From assembly GCA_052387905.1 (NCBI GenBank), contig JBQTIR010000009.1, positions 1 through 64,000 of the forward strand: DNA of 64,000 nucleotides. The letters run 5' to 3'. This stretch comes from JBQTII01 sp052387905. Its GTDB lineage: Bacteria; Actinomycetota; Actinomycetes; Sporichthyales; Sporichthyaceae. The notes under the pieces were generated by a model. The model was not told where the DNA came from. It saw only the letters and a program-made list of their open reading frames with translations, and ran no database searches. A program made the translations under genes and the position numbers. Shown in pieces: positions 48,604-57,157 of the stretch (position 1 is its first letter; the number at the start of each line of letters is the position of its first letter).

Positions 48604-48639
48604 GCTGGCCGCCGCCCCGGTGCGGGAGCGACGGCCAGC
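48604..48639 (-). terminator. Hairpin after the RTX-like gene
   Basis: GCTGGCCG (48604-48611) pairs perfectly with CGGCCAGC (48632-48639) across a GC-rich 20-nt loop. It lies 20 nt downstream of the RTX-like gene's stop and upstream of the NRPS operon promoter, so it could separate the two units. No T-tract is present. Confidence 0.4.
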
Positions 48640-48658
48640 CGGTGGTGATCAGCGTGGG

Positions 48659-50155
48659 TCAGGGGATGTTGGTCTTGGTCTCGCAGGAGCCGGCACCGAA
48701 CTCGGTGTCGGTCCCGCCGCCTCCGTCGCAGGTGTCGGTTCCGCCGCCGCCGCCGAGACGATCGTCGCCGTCACCGGCGTTGATCGTGTCGCTTCCCTCG
48801 CCGCCGAGGATCAACGGCTCGTTGCCGGCGCCGGTGTTGATGATGTCGTTGCCACCGCCGAAGATGACCCGCGCCTGGTTGGGGGTCTCCGCTGCCACGG
48901 CGGTTCCGTCGGCGTTGTTGGCGTTGCGGGCGAAGCTGTCCCCGGCCACCACGGCGCGGCGGGCGTTGCCGTCAGTGCCGAACCCGTCGATGCCCGAGCC
49001 CAGCGTGATGCGGTCGTTGCCGCCACCGAAGGAGTCGGCCTGACCGTTGGTGTAGTGGTCACCGATCACGAACAGGCTCCCGACCCCGGCCGGGATCCCG
49101 AACTGGGCGGTGCCGTACCCGCTGGGTCCGCTGAGGGTGTCGTTGCCGCCCTTGCCCGTCACCAGGCGGTCCCCGAAGTGGTCACCGGTCAGGTTCTGGG
49201 TGAACCCGCCGACCTTGGTGAGGATGTCGTCGCCACCGTTGCCGGCGATCGAGCCACCGAACGGCGGGCCCGGCGGCGGCCCGGCCGGGACGTTCTCGGT
49301 CCGGCTGACGTGGTCCCCGACGAGGTCGTCGCGCAGGCCGCCGTTGTCGCGCAGCTGGTCCTTGCCACCGTTGCCGGTGATGTTGCCGCCCTCGGTGACG
49401 ATGTGGTCACCGACGAGGAAGTCGAAGGAATTCACGAACGGGTTGTTCGGGTCCGTGTCCCCCATGGAGCGCAGCCGGTCATTGCCGCCATCGCCGACGA
49501 TGTCGCCGAGTTCTCCGGCGAAGTGGTCCCCGACGAGCTGGTCGCCGACGAAGGGAGAGTCCACCGTGTTCACACCGATATTGCCGGAATCGAGCAGCAC
49601 GTCGTCGCCGCCGTCGCCGAAGACCGACCCGTCGTCGGTGGAGTGGTCCCCGATCAGCAGGTCGTTGCCGTCCCCGCCCAGGATCCGGTCGTCGCCGGCG
49701 AGCTGGTTGACATCGCCGGCCTCGTAGTTGGCATCGCCGACCGCGAGGTCGTCGCCCGGGCCCGCGTCGATGCGGTCGTTGCCCTTGCCGCCGCCGACGT
49801 CGTCGTTGCCGCCCTTGGCGCAGATGCGGTCGTTGCCGCCGCGGCCCAGGATCAGGTCGTCGCCGCCGGTCGCGATGATGACGTCGTCACCGCTCGTGCC
49901 GGTGATGATCCGGTCGAAGTCACCGCCCGGGTCCGGCTCGCCCTTGACGCCCTTGGTCTCCGCCTTGCCGAAGCACTTCGTCCCGTCCGGCGACAGCCCG
50001 CCCAGGTTGGCCGGTGCAGACGCGGCGGTTCGCCCCACCGACTCGGTGGTTCCGGCGTTCGCAGTCCCGGCCGATCCCGCAACCCCGACGAGGCCAACTC
50101 CCAGTGCAACCGCACTCGCGATCGCCGTTCCCACCCTGGTGCGCGATGTGCGCAT
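48659..50155 (-). CDS. Exported RTX-like calcium-binding repeat protein with GDH repeats
   Basis: 498 residues. N-terminal signal peptide (MRTSRTRVG, hydrophobic core, AGTANAG). From about residue 80 come glycine/aspartate nonapeptide repeats of hemolysin type (GTSGDDVI, GGDDLILGRGGNDRI, GGGKGNDRID, GEGSDTINAGDGDDRL). In the middle a second motif, (I/V/T)GDH, recurs about six times (IGDHSTDD, VGDHFAGE, VGDHIVTE, VGDHVSRT, TGDHFGDR, IGDHYTNG). Each copy is followed by a GxGGxD repeat. C-terminal GGGGTDTCDGGGGTDTE and a Cys pair end the protein. The ATG at 50155 gives the signal peptide; the frame is open upstream into hisH as a shadow only. Role in the iron island is unknown; a secreted Ca- or metal-binding surface protein is the safest reading. 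Confidence 0.85.
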   Translation of the reverse strand: MRTSRTRVGTAIASAVALGVGLVGVAGSAGTANAGTTESVGRTAASAPANLGGLSPDGTKCFGKAETKGVKGEPDPGGDFDRIITGTSGDDVIIATGGDDLILGRGGNDRICAKGGNDDVGGGKGNDRIDAGPGDDLAVGDANYEAGDVNQLAGDDRILGGDGNDLLIGDHSTDDGSVFGDGGDDVLLDSGNIGVNTVDSPFVGDQLVGDHFAGELGDIVGDGGNDRLRSMGDTDPNNPFVNSFDFLVGDHIVTEGGNITGNGGKDQLRDNGGLRDDLVGDHVSRTENVPAGPPPGPPFGGSIAGNGGDDILTKVGGFTQNLTGDHFGDRLVTGKGGNDTLSGPSGYGTAQFGIPAGVGSLFVIGDHYTNGQADSFGGGNDRITLGSGIDGFGTDGNARRAVVAGDSFARNANNADGTAVAAETPNQARVIFGGGNDIINTGAGNEPLILGGEGSDTINAGDGDDRLGGGGGTDTCDGGGGTDTEFGAGSCETKTNIP

Positions 50156-50268
50156 GACTGCTCCCCTGTTCGTCCTGAGCGCCTCGCGGCCATCGAGCGA
50201 CACCGCATCTTCCAGAACGAAGGTAAGCCTTAGTAGCCGTTCGGTGAGCCGCGACTCGCCCGTCCGGG

Positions 50269-50901
50269 TTAAAGGATCCGGAGCCAGTTCCGCAGCAGCG
50301 TCGCGCCGGCGTCGCCGGACTTCTCCGGGTGGAACTGCGTTGCGCACAGCGCGCCGTTCTCCACCGCGGCCACGAACGGCTCGCCGTGCGTGGTCCAGCT
50401 GACCTGAGGCGGCGGGAACGGTTTGGTGACAACCAGGTCCCAGCGACGGGCGGCGTAGGAGTGCACGAAGTAGAACCGCTCGCCTTCGATCCCGGCGAAC
50501 AGGGCGCTGCCCGCAGCGGCGGCGACGGTGTTCCACCCCATGTGCGGCAGCACCGGGGCGTGCAGTCGCTCGACGACGCCGGGCCACTCCGCGCAGCCCG
50601 CCGTGGTCACGCCGTGTTCGACGCCGGTGTCGAAGAGCACCTGCATCCCGACGCAGATCCCCAGCACCGGGCGCCCGCCGGCCAGGCGCCGGCCGATGAC
50701 CTCGGGCCCGCCGACCCCACGTAGGCCCCGCATGCATGCCTCGAAGGCCCCGACGCCGGGCACGACGAGCCCGTCCGCGTTCTCTGCGGCCTTGCGGTCG
50801 GCGGTCACCGTGACCTGCGCCCCGGCGCGCTCGAGCGCGCGCTGGGCCGAGCGCAGGTTGCCGGAGCCGTAGTCCAGGACCACCACCTTCGGCCCGGTCA
50901 T
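50269..50901 (-). CDS. hisH: Imidazole glycerol phosphate synthase, glutaminase subunit
   Basis: 210 residues. Class I amidotransferase that supplies ammonia to HisF. N-terminus VVVLDYGSGNLRSAQRAL, oxyanion strand PGVGAFEACM, the nucleophile cysteine in GICVGMQVLFD, HMGWNTV, YFVHSYA and the catalytic His-Glu in ATQFHPEKSG. The ATG at 50901 has a strong GGGAGGGG ribosome site. Normally it is followed by priA and hisF; here the next gene downstream is the RTX-like gene and the 41-kb iron island. Confidence 0.96.
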   Translation of the reverse strand: MTGPKVVVLDYGSGNLRSAQRALERAGAQVTVTADRKAAENADGLVVPGVGAFEACMRGLRGVGGPEVIGRRLAGGRPVLGICVGMQVLFDTGVEHGVTTAGCAEWPGVVERLHAPVLPHMGWNTVAAAAGSALFAGIEGERFYFVHSYAARRWDLVVTKPFPPPQVSWTTHGEPFVAAVENGALCATQFHPEKSGDAGATLLRNWLRIL

Positions 50902-50934
50902 GCCCCTCCCACCCCCACCGCCGCTGCCCACGCC

Positions 50935-50980
50935 GTTGCGTCAGCGACAGCGCGCGCTATAGCAGCCGGTCTCGCTGACG
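50935..50980. repeat. 46-nt palindromic element, copy 1
   Basis: Located between hisH and hisB. Arms GCGTCAGCGA (50938-50947) and TCGCTGACGC (50972-50981) are perfect inverted repeats. It shares GTTGCGTCAGCG, AGCGC-CGCTATA and TCGCTGACG, in the same order and with the same total length, with copy 2 at 56290-56335. Confidence 0.8.
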
Positions 50981-50989
50981 CTACGAGAT

Positions 50990-51595
50990 TCACCGGGCGT
51001 CGGCCGAGAGTGTGCCCTTGGTCGAGGGGACCCCGGACTCGCGCGGGTCCAGCGCGACGGCGTCCCGCAGGGCCCGCGCCACGCCTTTGAACTGGCACTC
51101 GGCGACGTGGTGGGCGTTACGCCCGCGCAGCACGTCGATGTGCAGGGCGATCTGCGCGGAGTTCACGAACGACTCCCAGATGTGGCGGACCAGCGCCGTC
51201 TCGAAGTCCCCGATCATCGGCGAGATGCCATCGGGTTCGGTGTGCACCAGATAGGCCCGCCCGGCCAGATCGACCGCGACCCGCGCCAGCGCCTCGTCCA
51301 GCGGAACGAGCGAGTTGGCGAAGCGCCGCACCCCGGCGGCGTCGCCCAGGGCCTGCCGGAACGCGGTGCCCAGCGCGATCGAGGTGTCCTCGACGCTGTG
51401 GTGGTGGTCGATGTGCAGGTCGCCCTCGGTCTTCACCGTCAGATCGAACAGACCGTGCCGGCCCAGCTGGGAGAGCATGTGGTCGTAGAAGCCGACCCCG
51501 GTGGAGATGTCGGTCTTCCCGCTGCCGTCGAGATCGATCTCGACGAGCACATTCGACTCCTTGGTGATCCGCTCGACGCGGCCCGTCCGGCTCAT
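50990..51595 (-). CDS. hisB: Imidazoleglycerol-phosphate dehydratase
   Basis: 201 residues, dehydratase only, with no fused phosphatase. It removes water from IGP to give imidazole acetol phosphate. Manganese-binding motifs HIDHHHSVEDTSIALG and NAHHVAECQFKGVARAL are complete. DISTGVGFYDHMLSQLGRHG and RAYLV also match the family. The ATG at 51595 overlaps the hisC stop (ATGA). A palindromic element lies between it and hisH. Confidence 0.96.
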   Translation of the reverse strand: MSRTGRVERITKESNVLVEIDLDGSGKTDISTGVGFYDHMLSQLGRHGLFDLTVKTEGDLHIDHHHSVEDTSIALGTAFRQALGDAAGVRRFANSLVPLDEALARVAVDLAGRAYLVHTEPDGISPMIGDFETALVRHIWESFVNSAQIALHIDVLRGRNAHHVAECQFKGVARALRDAVALDPRESGVPSTKGTLSADAR

Positions 51596-52674
51596 ACCTG
51601 AGTCTCCTTCAGAACCTCACGCAATGCGGTGAGGAAAGCGTCGTTCTCGGTCTCGGTGCCCGCGCTGACCCGCAGCCAGCCTGACAGGCCGACGTCGCGA
51701 ATCAGCACGCCCCGGTCCAGCAGCCCTTGCCAGGTCACAGTCTGGTCCCCCAGACCACCGAACAGGACGAAATTAGCGTCCGAGGGGACGACGTCGAGCC
51801 CGCAGGCGGTCAGCTCGGCGACCAGGCGATCGCGTTCGCTGCGCAGCTGGCCGACCGTGGCGAGCAGGTCCGGGGCGTGGCGCAAGGCGACCCGCGCCGC
51901 GCCCTGGGTCAACTCGGAGAGGTGGTAGGGCAGGCGCACCAGCAGCAGGCACGCCACGAGCTCGGGGTCCGCGGCGAGGTACCCGACGCGCAGCCCGGCC
52001 ATGGCAAACGCCTTGCTCATGGTGCGGCTCACCACCAGGCGCGGGCGGCCGGGCAGCAGGGTGAGCGCGCTGGGTACGCCGTCGCGGGCGAACTCGGCGT
52101 ACGCCTCGTCGACCACGACGATCCCGGTCGTGGCCTCGTAGACGGCCTCGATCACCGCCAGGTCCAACGCCGTGCCCGTGGGGTTGTTCGGTGAGGTCAG
52201 GAACACCACGTCCGGGCGGTGGCGACGCACGGCGCCGGTGACTGCGGCAGCGTCGAGGGTGAAGTCCACCTCCCGCTCGGCGCCGATCCACGACGTCCCG
52301 GTGGCGAGGGCGATCAGCCGGTGCATCGTGTAGGACGGTTCGAATCCCATGGCGGTGCGCCCCGCGCCCGCGAAGGTCATCAACAGCTGCTGGATGATCT
52401 CGTTGGAGCCGTTGGCCGCCCAAATCTGATCCGCTGTCAGATTGTGGCCAAGATAGCCGGCGAGGTCGGCGCGCAGCGCGAGCGCATCACGGTCCGGGTA
52501 GCGGTTCAGGGTCCTCGCGATGTCGGCCGCCACTGCGGCGAGGTCGGCCGCGAGCGCGGCCGAGGGCGGGTGCGGGTTCTCGTTGGTGTTCAGGCGGACG
52601 GGCACGTCCAGTTGCGGGGCGCCGTAGGCCGACTGGCTGCGCAGGTCATCACGCAGCGGCAGGTTGGTGTCCAC
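51592..52674 (-). CDS. hisC: Histidinol-phosphate aminotransferase
   Basis: 360 residues. PLP aminotransferase converting imidazole acetol phosphate to histidinol phosphate. Seen: VRLNTNENPHPPS, GSNEIIQQLLMTF, FLTSPNNPTGT, VVDEAYAEFA, the PLP lysine in SRTMSKAFAMAGLRVGY, and SDANFVLFGG. The GTG at 52674 starts 3 nt after the hisD stop. Length is normal. Confidence 0.96.
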   Translation of the reverse strand: MDTNLPLRDDLRSQSAYGAPQLDVPVRLNTNENPHPPSAALAADLAAVAADIARTLNRYPDRDALALRADLAGYLGHNLTADQIWAANGSNEIIQQLLMTFAGAGRTAMGFEPSYTMHRLIALATGTSWIGAEREVDFTLDAAAVTGAVRRHRPDVVFLTSPNNPTGTALDLAVIEAVYEATTGIVVVDEAYAEFARDGVPSALTLLPGRPRLVVSRTMSKAFAMAGLRVGYLAADPELVACLLLVRLPYHLSELTQGAARVALRHAPDLLATVGQLRSERDRLVAELTACGLDVVPSDANFVLFGGLGDQTVTWQGLLDRGVLIRDVGLSGWLRVSAGTETENDAFLTALREVLKETQV

Positions 52675-52677
52675 GAG

Positions 52678-54015
52678 CTAGGACTCGGGTGGACTGTCAC
52701 AACGCGGAATGCGCACGCGCACCGCGTTGACGTGCGCAAGCAGATTCTCCGCACCGCCGAGCGCGTCGATGTGGTCGGCGACCTCCGCCAGGGCCGCGCG
52801 GTCGTACTCCACGAGGTGCACGCTGCGCAGGAAGGAGTGCACGCTCAGGCCCCCGGTGTGCCGAGCCGTCCCGCCGGTGGGCAGGACGTGATTGGACCCG
52901 GCGAGGTAGTCACCCAGGCTGACCGGGGCGTACGGGCCGACGAAGATCGCGCCGGCGTTACGGACCCGGCGCGCGACTGACGCAGCGTCAGCGGTCAGGA
53001 TCTCCAGGTGCTCGGCGGCCCATTCATCGACGACCGCAAGGCCGGCCTCGACGTCGTCGACGAGCACGATCGCGGACTGGTTGGCGAGGGCGGAGTTCAC
53101 CTGGACCTGGTTGAGCGAGACCCCGCGCTGGCGGTCGACCTCGAGCTGGACGGCGTCCGCCAACTCCGGAGAATCGGTCACCAGCAGGCAGGCAGCATTC
53201 TCGTCGTGCTCGGCCTGCGAGATGAGGTCCGCGGCGACATGGACCGGGTCGGCGCCGGCGTCGGCGAGGACGGCGATCTCGGTGGGGCCGGCTTCGGCAT
53301 CGATACCGATCACGCCCTTGAGCAGGCGCTTGGCGGCGGCGACGTAGATGTTGCCGGGCCCGGTGACCAGATCGGCCGCGGGGCAGGACGCCGTGCCGTA
53401 GGCGAACATCGCGACTGCCTGGGCGCCACCGGCGGCGTAGACCTCCTCGATCCCGAGCAGGGCGCACGCGGCGAGGACGACCGGGTGGGGCCAGCCGCCG
53501 TTGTCGGGCTGGGGCGGGGACGTGACCGCGATCGAGTCCACCCCCGCCACCTGGGCCGGAACGACGTTCATCACCACCGAGGACGGGTAGGCGACGACGC
53601 CCCCGGGCACGTACAGCCCGACCCGGCGCACCGGGACCCAGCGCTCCGTGACCAAGCCCCCGGGAGCGACCTCGATGACGGTGTCGCCAGGGCGCTGCGC
53701 GGTGTGCACGATCCGGGTCCGGCGGATCGCCTCTTCCAGCGCCGCGCGCACGGCCGGATCGAGGTCGATCAGCGCCTTGTCCAGCACCTCGGCGGGAACC
53801 CGGACCGATTCCGGACGGCACCCGTCGAAGCGCTGTGCGTAGTCCAGCAACGCCTCATCGCCGCGCGCGCGCACGTCGGCGCAGATCGGCCGAACGGCTT
53901 CCAGGGTCGACTCGACGTCGACCGCGGCGCGCGGCAGGACAGCACGTGCCTGGGCACCACGCTGGGCGGCGTCACCCGCGAAAGCGGATCCGCGCAGGTC
54001 AAGGAGGGGTATCAC
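52678..54015 (-). CDS. hisD: Histidinol dehydrogenase
   Basis: 445 residues. Zinc- and NAD-dependent oxidation of histidinol to histidine, the last two steps. Seen: YVPGGVVAYPSSVVMNVVPA, TGPGNIYVAAAKRLLKG, GIDAEAGPTEIAVLAD, ISQAEHDENA with the zinc and catalytic residues, AAEHLEI and GLSVHSFLRSVHLVEYD. First gene of the histidine operon. Its ATG at 54015 is only 9 nt from the stop of the preceding DUF6285-like gene, so it may be read from the upstream operon's promoter. Confidence 0.96.
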   Translation of the reverse strand: MIPLLDLRGSAFAGDAAQRGAQARAVLPRAAVDVESTLEAVRPICADVRARGDEALLDYAQRFDGCRPESVRVPAEVLDKALIDLDPAVRAALEEAIRRTRIVHTAQRPGDTVIEVAPGGLVTERWVPVRRVGLYVPGGVVAYPSSVVMNVVPAQVAGVDSIAVTSPPQPDNGGWPHPVVLAACALLGIEEVYAAGGAQAVAMFAYGTASCPAADLVTGPGNIYVAAAKRLLKGVIGIDAEAGPTEIAVLADAGADPVHVAADLISQAEHDENAACLLVTDSPELADAVQLEVDRQRGVSLNQVQVNSALANQSAIVLVDDVEAGLAVVDEWAAEHLEILTADAASVARRVRNAGAIFVGPYAPVSLGDYLAGSNHVLPTGGTARHTGGLSVHSFLRSVHLVEYDRAALAEVADHIDALGGAENLLAHVNAVRVRIPRCDSPPES

Positions 54016-54024
54016 CCGTTGATT

Positions 54025-54492
54025 CTACGCGTTCGGCCCGTCGACCAACCCCGCAGCGGCCCGGGCGCGGGCGGCCATCCGCACATGGAGGTCGAACAAC
54101 AGCGCGTCGACGGCAGCGTCGCGCTCCGCGCCCGACTGCACGGACCACGCCTGCTGAAAGGTCGCCAGCTCCGCGCTCAGCCGCTCGTGCTCGGCGAGCA
54201 GCTCGGCGAGCTCCGGGTCCTGCACGCCGGGGGCAGGTGGCGAGGCAGGCTCGGCGGGGGCGGGCACGATACCCGCGCCGGCGCCCAGCTCGGTGATGCT
54301 GGTCCGCAGGTCCGCGATGTCCGCACGCAGGTAGGCCGGCTGCAGGTCCCAACAGCGTTGGAGCTGGGCCAGCACGTGCAGCGCCGCCCGCAACTGGCGG
54401 GTCGGCTCACCCTCGGGCACATACGGCAGGACCGCGGCGGTGAGCTCGCGGTGGATGCCCGCGAGCAGCTCGCCCGGCGTCGGTCTCAGCAC
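54025..54492 (-). CDS. Small helical protein, DUF6285-like
   Basis: 155 residues of unknown biochemical function. The N-terminus RPTPGELLAGIHRELTAAVLPYV, then TRQLRAALHVLAQLQRCWD, resembles the DUF6285 proteins that sit beside APH-like kinases of acyl-CoA metabolism. The C-terminal half is a Glu/Leu-rich helix (LAELLAEHERLSAELATFQQAW). GTG at 54492 overlaps the end of the kinase gene by 7 nt. The longer frame to 54756 lies inside the kinase gene and was rejected. Family placement is by eye. Confidence 0.65.
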   Translation of the reverse strand: MLRPTPGELLAGIHRELTAAVLPYVPEGEPTRQLRAALHVLAQLQRCWDLQPAYLRADIADLRTSITELGAGAGIVPAPAEPASPPAPGVQDPELAELLAEHERLSAELATFQQAWSVQSGAERDAAVDALLFDLHVRMAARARAAAGLVDGPNA

Positions 54493-55475
54493 GGACTCAC
54501 CGCACGATCGCCGGCACGGACCCAGGACAGGCACAGCTCTATCGCGGGAACGACGGTGCGGGCCCGGTCGATCAGGCGCAGGTTCGTCGAGGTCCCGTCG
54601 ACGAACGAACGCGCGGCCGCGAGGCTGATGGCCGCGAACTTCACCTCGCTGAACACGCGGTGCCAACGCAGCGAGAACTCCGACACCTGCGCGCCGCCCG
54701 CTGCGGTGTACGCCGAACAGAACTCCGCGAGCGAGACAAAGCGCGCCGGACTCCACAACGCCCGGTAGGCCCAGGCCAGATCCTCGATCGGGTCACCGAT
54801 ATGAGCCATCTCCCAGTCCAGCACTGCGGTGATCCGCTCGCCTTCGTAGAGCACGTTGCCGACCCGGAAGTCGCCGTGCACGACGACGGTCCGCGCGGGC
54901 GGCTGCTGATGTTCCCTCAGCCAGCCGAGCAGCCAGTCCAACGCGGGCAGCGGTTCCAGCCGGGTCCGGCGGATCTGCTCGCCCCACTGCTCAAGTTGGG
55001 GCACCTCGTCGGCCTCGGCGGGTCCCCGGCTGACCGCGTGCAGTTGCGCAGCGGCGAGCGCCAGGTCGAGTGTGCGGGCCCGACCGGTTGCTTCGTCCGC
55101 CCGCAGGAACGCCACGGCGTCGCCCGCGCCCGGCAGACGGGACAGCAGCACCGCCGGTCCGTCGAACCGCCTCCCGGCGGGGTCGGCGGCCCACACCCGC
55201 GGTGCGCGCACGCCGTTTTCGGCCAGACCGCGCAGGTGGCGGATCTCCAACTCGGGGTCGGTGCGCACCTGGGATCCTGACCCCCGCACCAGCAGGATCA
55301 ACGGCTCGCGATGCGCGCCGGCGGGGTCGATCCAACTTGCGGTCGCCGACCACGCCAAGCGTGCGTTGCCGCCGAAGACCCGGTCCACGTCGTCGACCCG
55401 CAGGTTGGTCGCACCCGGCAACGCATCGGCGAGCAGATCGGCGATGCCGGCCGCGAGCGCCGCCCGCTCGTTCAC
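54486..55475 (-). CDS. APH/ACAD10-like phosphotransferase
   Basis: 329 residues with an aminoglycoside-phosphotransferase fold. Catalytic segment VVVHGDFRVGNVLYEG (near 200, the HxDxxxxN loop) and metal-binding LDWEMAHIGDPIEDLAW. An N-terminal lobe has ILLVRGSGSQVRTDPELEIRHLRGL. The neighbours (ligase, hydratase, SDR) point to the FadE36/ACAD10-type group acting in lipid or steroid catabolism rather than antibiotic resistance. The GTG at 55475 overlaps the SDR stop. Substrate unknown. Confidence 0.8.
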   Translation of the reverse strand: MNERAALAAGIADLLADALPGATNLRVDDVDRVFGGNARLAWSATASWIDPAGAHREPLILLVRGSGSQVRTDPELEIRHLRGLAENGVRAPRVWAADPAGRRFDGPAVLLSRLPGAGDAVAFLRADEATGRARTLDLALAAAQLHAVSRGPAEADEVPQLEQWGEQIRRTRLEPLPALDWLLGWLREHQQPPARTVVVHGDFRVGNVLYEGERITAVLDWEMAHIGDPIEDLAWAYRALWSPARFVSLAEFCSAYTAAGGAQVSEFSLRWHRVFSEVKFAAISLAAARSFVDGTSTNLRLIDRARTVVPAIELCLSWVRAGDRAVSPC

Positions 55476-56272
55476 CGCACGCCCGCCGCGACCCGCATGG
55501 TCTCGCCGGTGACGCCGTCCGACTGCGGTTCGAGGAAGAACGCGATGCCCTCGCCCAGATCCTGCGGGGTCACGGTGTCGCCGAGCGCGGTGTAGTCGAC
55601 GTGCCGTTGCAGGTAGCCGTCGTCGATCCACTGCCGGACCCGGTCGGAGAGCACCAGCCCGGGCGCGATGCAGTTGGCGCGGATGCCCGAGCGTCCGCCC
55701 TGCATGCTCAGCGACTGGGTGAAGCCGATGACGGCGGCCTTCGCCGAGTTGTAGGCGGCGTTGCCGAGCTCGGGCCGGTTCGCGAACGCGGCGAGTGAGG
55801 CGACGTTGACGACCTTGCCGTAGCCCTGGGCGACGAAGTGCTGCTCGGCCGCCCGACACATCAGGAACGCGCTGGTGACGTTCAGCGCGTACATCGCGTT
55901 CCACGCTTGCAACGAGAACGAGCTCAGCGGGACGTCGTAGACCTCGCGGTCGATGTTCACCATGCCGCCGGCGACGTTCGCGATGCCGTGCACGGCGCCG
56001 AACTCCGACAGTGCCGCGGCCACGGCCGCAGCAGTGCCGGCCTCGGTGGTGACGTCGACCTTGATCGTGCGCAGCGTGCCCGGCAGCTCTGAAGTCGCCT
56101 CCACGGTCTCGGCCAGGCGGCGCGAGCTGAGATCGACGGCAAGCACCTGAGAACCCACGCGCAGCAGCCGGGCGACCGCCGCCCGTCCGATGCCTCCACC
56201 ACCGCCGGTCACGACGTACACCCGCTGATCAAGCGGCAGCGTGAGCCGGGGCGGGGGCACGAATACGACCAC
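55472..56272 (-). CDS. Short-chain dehydrogenase/reductase
   Basis: 266 residues, classical SDR. Cofactor motif TGGGGGIGR (22-30), DVTTEAG, NVAGG, catalytic serine region VVNVASLAAF, YNSAKAAVIGF (Tyr-x-x-x-Lys, near 172) and the PG motif IAPGLVLSDRV. The acidic AVDLSSRR after the second strand suggests NAD(H). ATG at 56272. A palindromic element separates it from the hydratase gene. Probably oxidises a hydroxy intermediate of the acyl-CoA pathway encoded around it. Confidence 0.85.
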   Translation of the reverse strand: MVVFVPPPRLTLPLDQRVYVVTGGGGGIGRAAVARLLRVGSQVLAVDLSSRRLAETVEATSELPGTLRTIKVDVTTEAGTAAAVAAALSEFGAVHGIANVAGGMVNIDREVYDVPLSSFSLQAWNAMYALNVTSAFLMCRAAEQHFVAQGYGKVVNVASLAAFANRPELGNAAYNSAKAAVIGFTQSLSMQGGRSGIRANCIAPGLVLSDRVRQWIDDGYLQRHVDYTALGDTVTPQDLGEGIAFFLEPQSDGVTGETMRVAAGVR

Positions 56273-56289
56273 GGGAGCTCCTTCTTGTC

Positions 56290-56335
56290 GTTGCGTCAGC
56301 GCGAGCGCTCGCTATAACGAGCGCTTTCGCTGACG
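56290..56335. repeat. 46-nt palindromic element, copy 2
   Basis: Arms at 56294-56311 and 56318-56335 pair at 16 of 18 positions around a 6-nt loop (CTATAA). It lies in the gap between the hydratase stop and the SDR start, in the same orientation and length as copy 1 at 50935-50980. It may also act as a transcript-stabilising or attenuating hairpin. Confidence 0.8.
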
Positions 56336-56344
56336 TAAAGGCCA

Positions 56345-57157
56345 TCAGATGTAGGAGCGCTGCGGGAATTCCGGGGGTCGTTTCTCGCGGAGCGCGTTGA
56401 GGCCCTCCTGCGCTTCGGGGCCGGTGAAGCCGAGAATCCCGAAGGCCAGCGAGGCCTCAAAGGACGACCAGTTCGACCGGATCCAGTTGTTCAACGCGGA
56501 CTTGGTCCAGCGGATCGCGGCCGGTGCGCCCTGGGAAAGCTTGACGGCGATCTCCAGGGCGCGGGCGTCGACCTGGTCGTCGTCGACGCAGAAGGTGACC
56601 AGGCCGATCCGCTCGGCCTCCTCGCCGGTGAGTGCGTCGGAGGTCATCAGGTAATACTTCGCCTTGGACATCCCGACCAGCAGCGGCCAGATCGCGACGG
56701 CGTGGTCGTCGGCGGCGACACCGAGGGTGGTGTGCCCGTCCACGAGCTTCGCGGTCCGACCCGCGACCGTGACGTCGGCCATCAGTGCGGCGGCGAGACC
56801 ACCCCCGGCGGCCGCACCGCTGATCGCGGACACGATCGGCTTGTTGCACTCGAGCATGTTCATCACCAGCGCGCGGCCCTCCTTCCACATCTGGCAGCGG
56901 AAGTCGTAGTCGTCGATGATCTGCTGGACCATGTCGAAGTCCCCACCGGCGCTGAACGCGCGGCCCTGGCCGCCCAGCACCACGGCGGAGACCTCGGGGT
57001 CGGCGTCGATCAGCTTCCAGACCGCGCCGAGCTCGCAGTGCATCCGGAAGTCGAAGGAGTTCATCGGGGGCCGGTTCATCATCACCCGCAGCACGTGCGG
57101 GGCCGGCCAATCGAGCTCCAGGCTCTCGTAGTCCGGGTACGCGATCTGCGTGGTCAT
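56345..57157 (-). CDS. Enoyl-CoA hydratase/isomerase family protein
   Basis: 270 residues, crotonase fold. Oxyanion-hole motifs GRAFSAGGDFDM and SGAAAGGGLAAAL, then TLGVAADDHAV, LLVGMSKAKYYLMTSDALTGEEA and the C-terminal LRGFTGP-type GILGFTGPEAQEGLNAL. Acts on a CoA ester made by the ligase next to it. The ATG at 57157 shares one base with the ligase stop (TGATG). The upstream open frame is a shadow. Confidence 0.88.
   Translation of the reverse strand: MTTQIAYPDYESLELDWPAPHVLRVMMNRPPMNSFDFRMHCELGAVWKLIDADPEVSAVVLGGQGRAFSAGGDFDMVQQIIDDYDFRCQMWKEGRALVMNMLECNKPIVSAISGAAAGGGLAAALMADVTVAGRTAKLVDGHTTLGVAADDHAVAIWPLLVGMSKAKYYLMTSDALTGEEAERIGLVTFCVDDDQVDARALEIAVKLSQGAPAAIRWTKSALNNWIRSNWSSFEASLAFGILGFTGPEAQEGLNALREKRPPEFPQRSYI

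Noticed and set aside
50219..50236. Weak iron-box-like sequence (AAGGTAAGCCTTAG) upstream of the RTX-like gene
   Set aside because: Only about 9 to 10 of 19 positions match and the right half is lost. It is not listed as a site, though iron control of the gene remains possible.
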